From the NCBI GenBank assembly GCA_027322565.1, contig DAHVRG010000020.1, positions 1 to 8,913 of the forward strand: a DNA stretch of 8,913 bases, given 5' to 3'. Under the pieces are notes generated by a model. That model did no database searches. It was not told where the DNA came from and saw only the letters and a program-made list of their open reading frames with translations. Within the stretch, counting starts at the first letter, position 1. Each line of letters starts with the position of its first letter. The position numbers were made by a program, and so were the translations under genes. Shown here piece after piece: positions 5,273-8,913 of the stretch. Origin of the DNA: Georgenia sp. (GTDB lineage: Bacteria; Actinomycetota; Actinomycetes; Actinomycetales; Actinomycetaceae).

Positions 5273-7555
5273 GTGGCGGCCAGGAAGCAGACCGGGCGCG
5301 GGACGGGCGCCCAGGGCCGGGGCCGCGCCGCACCGGGCGGGACCAGGAAGCCGCAGGCCAAGAAGCGGCGCTTCGACTACCCCCGCGCCGGCAAGGGACC
5401 GATCCACCGCTGGCTGCCGAGCTGGCGGGTGGTGCTCGGCACCGCCCTCACCGGGATCGCCGTCGTCGTCGGCATCTTCGCCGCGGCCTACCTCACCACC
5501 GACATCCCGGAGCCGGGCGACTTCGCCCAGGCGCAGGGCACCCACGTCTACTTCGCCGACGACGAGACGGAGATGGGCAGCTTCGCGGAGTACAACCGCG
5601 AGATCGTCGACTTCGACACCCTGCCCGAGCACGTCGGGCACGCCGTCGTGGCCTCCGAGGACCGCCGGTTCTACGAGAACGTCGGCGTCGACCCGATCGC
5701 CATCGGCCGCGCCCTGTGGAATAACCTGCGCGGGAACCCCGTCCAGGGCGGGTCGACGCTCACCCAGCAGTACGTCGAGCGCTACTACCTGGGCACGACG
5801 ACCGACTACGTCGGCAAGTTCCGCGAGGCCATCCTCGCGCTGAAGATCGACCGCGAGCTCACCAAGGACGAGATCCTCGCGGACTATCTCAACACCATCT
5901 ACTTCGGGCGCAACGCCTACGGCATCGAGACCGCGGCCCAGGCCTACTTCGGTAAACCGGCCGCCGAGCTCACGCTCTCCGAGTCGGCGATGCTCGCCGG
6001 CATCATCCCCTCCCCGAACTCCTGGGACCCGGAGAACAACCCGGAGCGGGCGCAGGAGCGTTGGGAGCGCACCCTGGACTTCATGGTCAGCGACGGCTGG
6101 ATCACCGAGGCGGAGGCTGCCGAGCAGACCTTCCCGGAGACCATCCCCCACGTCCGCTCCGACACCTACGCCGGACCGACGGGCTACCTCCTCGACATGG
6201 TCCGCAAGGAGCTTGTCGCCAAGGCCGGCATCACCGAGGAGCAGATCGACACGCTCGGGCTGCGGATCACGACGACGATAGACCCCGACGCCCAACAGGC
6301 CGCGGTCGACGTCGTCGACGCGCTGCCGGAGGACCGGCCGGAGAACAACCGGGTGGCCCTCGTCTCGGTCGACCCGGGGTCCGGTGCGGTCGTCGCCCTG
6401 TACGGGGGCCCGGACTTCGTGTCCCAGTCCCGCAACGCTGCGACCCAGGACGTCGCCCAGGCGGGCTCGACGTTCAAGCCCTTCACCCTCGTCGCGGCGC
6501 TGCAGGAGGGCATCCCGCTGAGCACGCGGTACCCGAGCTACACCCCGATGGAGATCGAGGGGTTCGACCGCCCCGTGAACAACTACGACTCCTTCAACCG
6601 CGGCACCATCGACCTCGTCGAGGCGACCGAGCAGTCGGTCAACACGACCTATGCGCTGCTCAACGTCGAGGTCGGACCGGAGAAGTCGGTACAGGCGGCG
6701 GTCGACGCCGGACTCCCGGAGGACACCGCCGGGCTGGCGCCGGTCCCCTCCAACGTCCTCGGCCCGGCCTCGCCGCACCCGATCGACATGGCGCGCGCCT
6801 ACGCGACCTTCGCCGCCCAGGGGGTGCGGCACGAGCCGCACATCGTCGCCGAGGTGCGCGACGCCGAGGGCAACACGATCTTCACCGCCGACGAGAGCGG
6901 CGACGAGGTCTTCGAGCCGGACGTCATGGCCGAGGCGACCTACGCGATGACGAAGGTCATCGAGGAGGGCACGGGCGTGCGGGCCCGGAGCCTCGACCGG
7001 CCCGCGGCCGGGAAGACCGGGACGTCGAACGAGGGCCGGTCGGCCTGGTTCGCCGGCTACGTGCCCCAGCTCGCCACCGTCGTGGCGATGTACCAGGTCG
7101 GGGAGGACGGCACCGAGGAGTCGCTCACCCCGTTCGGGGAGTACGCCTCGATCACCGGGTCGACCTACCCGACGACGATGTGGCGCGACTTCATGGCAGC
7201 CGCGCTGGAGGACGTCCCCATCGAGGACTTCCCGTCGCGGCCGGCCCCGACGACGCCGACCTTCACCCCCGACGCCCCGACGTCCGACCCCGAGCCGACG
7301 ACGGAGGAACCGACGACGGAGGAGCCGACCACCGAGGAGCCCACGACGCAGGAGCCGACGTCGCCGCCGGCGCCGGAACCCACGGAGGAGCCGACGACGC
7401 CGCCGGAGCCGACGCAGGAGCCGACGGACGAGCCGACGGTCGAGGAGCCGACGGCCCCCGAGCCTCCGGAGGACCCACCGCCCGGGGACGAGGACCGTGG
7501 CGGTCGGCTGCTCCCCGGGCTGCCGGACCGGCCGCCGGGCCGCGACGAGACCTGA
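5273..7555 (+). CDS. ponA: Class A penicillin-binding protein (transglycosylase/transpeptidase)
   Basis: This 760-residue bifunctional enzyme polymerises lipid II into glycan strands and cross-links their peptides on the outer face of the membrane. Residues 1-50 are a basic cytoplasmic segment. One membrane anchor follows at about 52-73 (VVLGTALTGIAVVVGIFAAAYL region). The GT51 domain (about 95-275) shows ASEDRRF with the catalytic Glu129, GGSTLTQQ (159-166) and a LADYLNTIYFGRNAYGIE block (202-219). The transpeptidase domain (about 355-645) has STFK (nucleophile Ser399, Lys402), SVN (455-457) and KTG (581-583). Residues 657-745 are a Pro/Glu/Thr-rich tail with EPTTE repeats, as in mycobacterial PonA1-type proteins. 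The GTG at 5273 follows GGGAGG (5261-5266) with a 6-nt spacer. All catalytic motifs are intact. It is transcribed alone, is preceded by the ino1 terminator, and converges on the threonine aldolase gene. Confidence 0.96.
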   Translation: MAARKQTGRGTGAQGRGRAAPGGTRKPQAKKRRFDYPRAGKGPIHRWLPSWRVVLGTALTGIAVVVGIFAAAYLTTDIPEPGDFAQAQGTHVYFADDETEMGSFAEYNREIVDFDTLPEHVGHAVVASEDRRFYENVGVDPIAIGRALWNNLRGNPVQGGSTLTQQYVERYYLGTTTDYVGKFREAILALKIDRELTKDEILADYLNTIYFGRNAYGIETAAQAYFGKPAAELTLSESAMLAGIIPSPNSWDPENNPERAQERWERTLDFMVSDGWITEAEAAEQTFPETIPHVRSDTYAGPTGYLLDMVRKELVAKAGITEEQIDTLGLRITTTIDPDAQQAAVDVVDALPEDRPENNRVALVSVDPGSGAVVALYGGPDFVSQSRNAATQDVAQAGSTFKPFTLVAALQEGIPLSTRYPSYTPMEIEGFDRPVNNYDSFNRGTIDLVEATEQSVNTTYALLNVEVGPEKSVQAAVDAGLPEDTAGLAPVPSNVLGPASPHPIDMARAYATFAAQGVRHEPHIVAEVRDAEGNTIFTADESGDEVFEPDVMAEATYAMTKVIEEGTGVRARSLDRPAAGKTGTSNEGRSAWFAGYVPQLATVVAMYQVGEDGTEESLTPFGEYASITGSTYPTTMWRDFMAAALEDVPIEDFPSRPAPTTPTFTPDAPTSDPEPTTEEPTTEEPTTEEPTTQEPTSPPAPEPTEEPTTPPEPTQEPTDEPTVEEPTAPEPPEDPPPGDEDRGGRLLPGLPDRPPGRDET
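7292..7351 (+). repeat. 15-bp tandem repeats encoding EPTTE units in the PBP tail
   Basis: Four in-frame 15-bp units encode EPTTE, EPTTE, EPTTE and EPTTQ (residues 674-693). Degenerate EPT-containing units continue to about 7460. The DNA copies differ at synonymous sites (gaaccg/gagccg, acgacg/accacc), so the array has diverged at the DNA level while the peptide repeat is kept. It lies in the extracytoplasmic tail, probably spanning the wall. Confidence 0.85.
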
Positions 7556-7556
7556 G

Positions 7557-7578
7557 GTCGCTGCGACGCGGCAGCGGC
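7557..7578. terminator. Probable bidirectional terminator between PBP and threonine aldolase
   Basis: CGCTGC (7559-7564) pairs with GCAGCG (7571-7576) around a 6-nt loop. The stem extends by one G-T wobble and one G-C pair to 8 bp (7557-7578). It fills almost all of the 24-bp gap between two convergent stop codons. There is no T tract. Its position and symmetry make it a reasonable shared terminator. Confidence 0.5.
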
Positions 7579-7579
7579 G

Positions 7580-8608
7580 TCAGCCGCCGAGGACGCGGCC
7601 GAGCCCGGTGACGAGCCGCGTGACGTCCTCCTCGGTGGTGTCGAACGAGCACACCGCCCGCAGCACGCCGGCGCGGCGGTCCCACGGCAGGACGGGCAGT
7701 TGCTCGGTGACGGTGGTGACCAGCGCCGGCGGGACGGGGATGAACACTGCGTTCGCCTCGACCGGGTAGACCGGCCCGAGGCCGAGCTCGGTGCGCAGCC
7801 GCTCGGCGAGGTGGTCGGCGGCGGCGTTCGCGTGCTCGGCGGTGCGCCGCCACAGGTCGTCGGTGAGCAGGGCGAGCAGCTGGGCCGAGACGAACCGCAT
7901 CTTCGAGGCGAGCTGGGTGGTGGCCTTGCGCAGCCGGGCCACCGGCTCGGCGAGGTCGGGGTCGAGGACGACGACGGCGTCCCCGAACAGGGTCCCGTTC
8001 TTCGTCGCCCCGAAGGACAGGACGTCGACCCCGCGGGTCTGCTCGGCAAGCGTGGTGCCCAGGCGGGCGGCAGCGTTGGCGAGGCGCGCGCCGTCGACGT
8101 GGACCGACATCCCGTGCCCACGCGCGGCGTCGGAGAGCGCGGCGAGCTCGGCAGGGGTGTAGACGGTGCCGAGCTCGGTGCTCTGGGTGAGGGAGAGCGC
8201 GGCGGGACGCGCGTGGTGGACGCTGCCCTCGTCGTCGGCGAGGACGCGGGCGAGATCGGTGAGGGCCATGGTGCCGGTGGGTGCCGGCAGGGTGCGCACG
8301 GCGATGCCGCCGACGAGGTGGGGCGCCGTGGACTCGTCGGTGGCGAGGTGGGCGTGCTCGGTGGTGACCACGGCGTCCCAGCGCTGGAGGGCCGCGCTGA
8401 GGGAGACGACGTTGGCGCCGGTCCCGTTGAACACCGGGAAGATCGTGGCCGTCGGGCCGAAGACCTCCCGGGCGCGCTCCTCGAGCTCGTGTGTCACGGC
8501 GTCCGCCCCGTAGGAGGCGGCGTGCCCCTCTCCGGCGGCGGCGAGGGCCGCGAGCACGCGAGGGTGGGCGCCCGAGGCGTTGTCCGAGGTGAAACCGCGC
8601 ACTGTCAT
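7580..8608 (-). CDS. ltaE: Low-specificity L-threonine aldolase (PLP-dependent)
   Basis: This 342-residue cytoplasmic fold-type I PLP enzyme is expected to split L-threonine or L-allo-threonine into glycine and acetaldehyde. Marks in order are SDNASG at the N-terminus (residues 8-13), the phosphate-binding NGTGAN (61-66), His85 in TEHAHL (the His that stacks on PLP in the family), [11 protein letters not shown] (170-180, Asp172 contacting the pyridine nitrogen) and FGATKNG (199-205), with Lys203 as the Schiff-base lysine. The segment [10 protein letters not shown] (141-150) stands where the E. coli enzyme, as I recall it, has an ENTH-type motif, so this belongs to another subgroup. Beta-eliminating lyases such as tryptophanase share the fold, which leaves exact substrate preference open. 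The ATG at 8608 has only a weak AGGG (8616-8619), 7 nt upstream. The gene diverges from rpsF. Confidence 0.92.
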   Translation of the reverse strand: MTVRGFTSDNASGAHPRVLAALAAAGEGHAASYGADAVTHELEERAREVFGPTATIFPVFNGTGANVVSLSAALQRWDAVVTTEHAHLATDESTAPHLVGGIAVRTLPAPTGTMALTDLARVLADDEGSVHHARPAALSLTQSTELGTVYTPAELAALSDAARGHGMSVHVDGARLANAAARLGTTLAEQTRGVDVLSFGATKNGTLFGDAVVVLDPDLAEPVARLRKATTQLASKMRFVSAQLLALLTDDLWRRTAEHANAAADHLAERLRTELGLGPVYPVEANAVFIPVPPALVTTVTEQLPVLPWDRRAGVLRAVCSFDTTEEDVTRLVTGLGRVLGG

Positions 8609-8620
8609 GGGGAAACCCTA

Positions 8621-8649
8621 TTCGGGCGGGTACCCCCGTACGTTAGAGT
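8621..8649 (+). promoter_or_regulatory. Candidate rpsF promoter
   Basis: TAGAGT (8644-8649) fits a TANNNT -10, and TTCGGG (8621-8626) sits 17 nt upstream as a weak -35. Transcription from here would start near 8656 and give a leader of about 110 nt, just long enough to include both hairpins before rpsF. TAACGT on the minus strand (8640-8645) overlaps it and might serve the divergent threonine aldolase gene. Confidence 0.4.
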
Positions 8650-8659
8650 GTGCGCTGGC

Positions 8660-8693
8660 CGTGGTCGGTCCGTACCTGCGTACCCGCACCACG
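8660..8693 (+). promoter_or_regulatory. First hairpin of the rpsF leader
   Basis: CGTGGT (8660-8665) pairs with ACCACG (8688-8693). The helix continues as CGG (8666-8668) with CCG (8684-8686), with C8687 bulged. It then continues as GTAC (8672-8675) with GTAC (8680-8683) around a CTGC loop, leaving TCC (8669-8671) as a bulge. The result is a 13-bp interrupted stem early in the predicted transcript. Its role is unknown; it may be part of the leader regulation or partly a DNA-level operator. Confidence 0.4.
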
Positions 8694-8705
8694 TCCGATG
8701 AACGC

Positions 8706-8757
8706 ATCACCCTCCTGTCACGGAAGGACCGTGACCGCCTAGTCCAGAGGAGGTGGG
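8706..8757 (+). promoter_or_regulatory. rpsF leader fold that sequesters the SD; probable S6:S18 autoregulatory element
   Basis: CCTCCT (8711-8716) is the exact complement of the SD core AGGAGG (8748-8753). Between them GTCACGG (8717-8723) and CCGTGAC (8729-8735) form a perfect 7-bp hairpin with an AAGGA loop. This leaves a 12-nt bulge on the 3' side (8736-8747). A CCG at 8735-8737 lies at the junction of inner stem and bulge. Rfam-type leaders bound by the S6:S18 protein complex are known upstream of rpsF in many phyla and carry a conserved CCG in such a bulge. The resemblance was judged by eye. The outer stem can grow by CAC/GTG pairing (8708-8710 with 8753-8755) if one C is bulged. Confidence 0.6.
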
Positions 8758-8765
8758 TACCAAGC

Positions 8766-8913
8766 ATGCGTCAGTACGAGCTGATGATCATCCTCGACCC
8801 GGAGGTCGACGAGCGGACGGTTGCCCCGTCGCTCGACAAGCTGCTCTCCGTCGTCAAGACCGGCGGTGGCCAGATCGACAACGTCGACATCTGGGGCAAG
8901 CGTCGCCTCGCCT
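8766..8913 (+). CDS. rpsF: 30S ribosomal protein S6, 3'-truncated by the window edge
   Basis: The first 49 residues of ribosomal protein S6 are visible. S6 pairs with S18 on the platform of the small ribosomal subunit. The start [16 protein letters not shown] and the block [16 protein letters not shown] are diagnostic; the full protein is usually about 95-100 residues. The ATG at 8766 follows a very strong SD, AGGAGGTG (8748-8755), with a 10-nt spacer. The gene normally heads an rpsF-ssb-rpsR-rplI operon, whose other members would lie beyond the window. The leader upstream can fold so that the SD is paired, which fits feedback by S6:S18. Confidence 0.95.
   Translation, partial: MRQYELMIILDPEVDERTVAPSLDKLLSVVKTGGGQIDNVDIWGKRRLA

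Noticed and set aside
5249..6841. Long minus-strand open frame (530 codons) opposite the PBP gene
   Set aside because: It is Val/Arg/Asp/Gly-rich with no recognisable domain and mirrors the strongly conserved PBP frame. Long antisense frames are expected in high-G+C DNA.
7292..7460. CRISPR-like repeat array
   Set aside because: The repeats are 15 bp, in frame, without spacers, and encode the Pro/Glu/Thr tail of the PBP.
6061..7611. Plus-strand 516-codon frame overlapping the PBP gene
   Set aside because: It is an Arg/Gly/Ala-rich out-of-frame shadow. The PBP frame has every catalytic motif across this interval.
1..8913. Mobile element, phage, defence or biosynthetic cluster
   Set aside because: All eight genes belong to ordinary core families, gaps are short, base composition looks even, and there are no transposase, integrase, att-like or tRNA sequences.

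Overview
The window comes from a very high-G+C bacterial chromosome, almost certainly an actinomycete. Coding thirds end overwhelmingly in G or C, GTG starts are common, and Shine-Dalgarno (SD) sequences are strong and GGAGG-like. The genes form a typical actinobacterial set: an inositol-phosphate synthase of the mycobacterial/streptomycete type, a PonA-like class A penicillin-binding protein with a Pro/Glu/Thr tail, and the start of the rpsF ribosomal-protein operon. I would guess a Micrococcales lineage such as Intrasporangiaceae, but the sequence alone does not fix the genus. From memory, the order CCA-adding enzyme, transporter, PadR, ino1, class A PBP, rpsF resembles the origin-proximal region of many Actinomycetota chromosomes. 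I therefore read this as core chromosome. There is no transposase, integrase, phage gene, tRNA, CRISPR array or attachment site.

Layout. At the left edge (to 1190, +) is a 5'-truncated CCA tRNA nucleotidyltransferase. Converging on it, with only 9 bp between the stop codons, is a minus-strand pair: a beta-class carbonic anhydrase (1200-1715), preceded in transcription by a 12-TM-type MFS permease (1787-3106). A relatively AT-rich divergent intergenic region (3107-3277) full of short inverted repeats separates the permease from a PadR-family repressor (3278-3940, +). The repressor gene overlaps ino1 (3937-5016, +) by ATGA. A near-perfect 17-bp hairpin follows ino1. A 256-bp gap then leads to the class A PBP (5273-7555, +). 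The PBP converges on a PLP-dependent L-threonine aldolase (7580-8608, -) across a 24-bp gap that holds a hairpin. The last 157 bp before rpsF (8766 onward, +) form a shared divergent promoter region and a structured rpsF leader.

How the genes work together. PadR sits between a divergent permease and a translationally coupled ino1, so it may control either or both. Ino1 makes inositol-3-phosphate, the precursor of phosphatidylinositol lipids and mycothiol in actinomycetes, and the PBP builds peptidoglycan, so the centre of the window concerns the cell envelope. The CCA enzyme and rpsF belong to translation. Carbonic anhydrase and threonine aldolase are metabolic genes without a clear tie to their neighbours.

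I found no previously undescribed system. The most interesting signals are regulatory: a folded rpsF leader in which the SD pairs with an upstream anti-SD (a likely S6:S18 autoregulatory element), a PadR tail that runs right into the ino1 start, a possibly leaderless carbonic anhydrase message, and clustered ATGT/ACAT-type repeats in the PadR/permease promoter region. All motif calls were made by eye; no database search or folding calculation was run.
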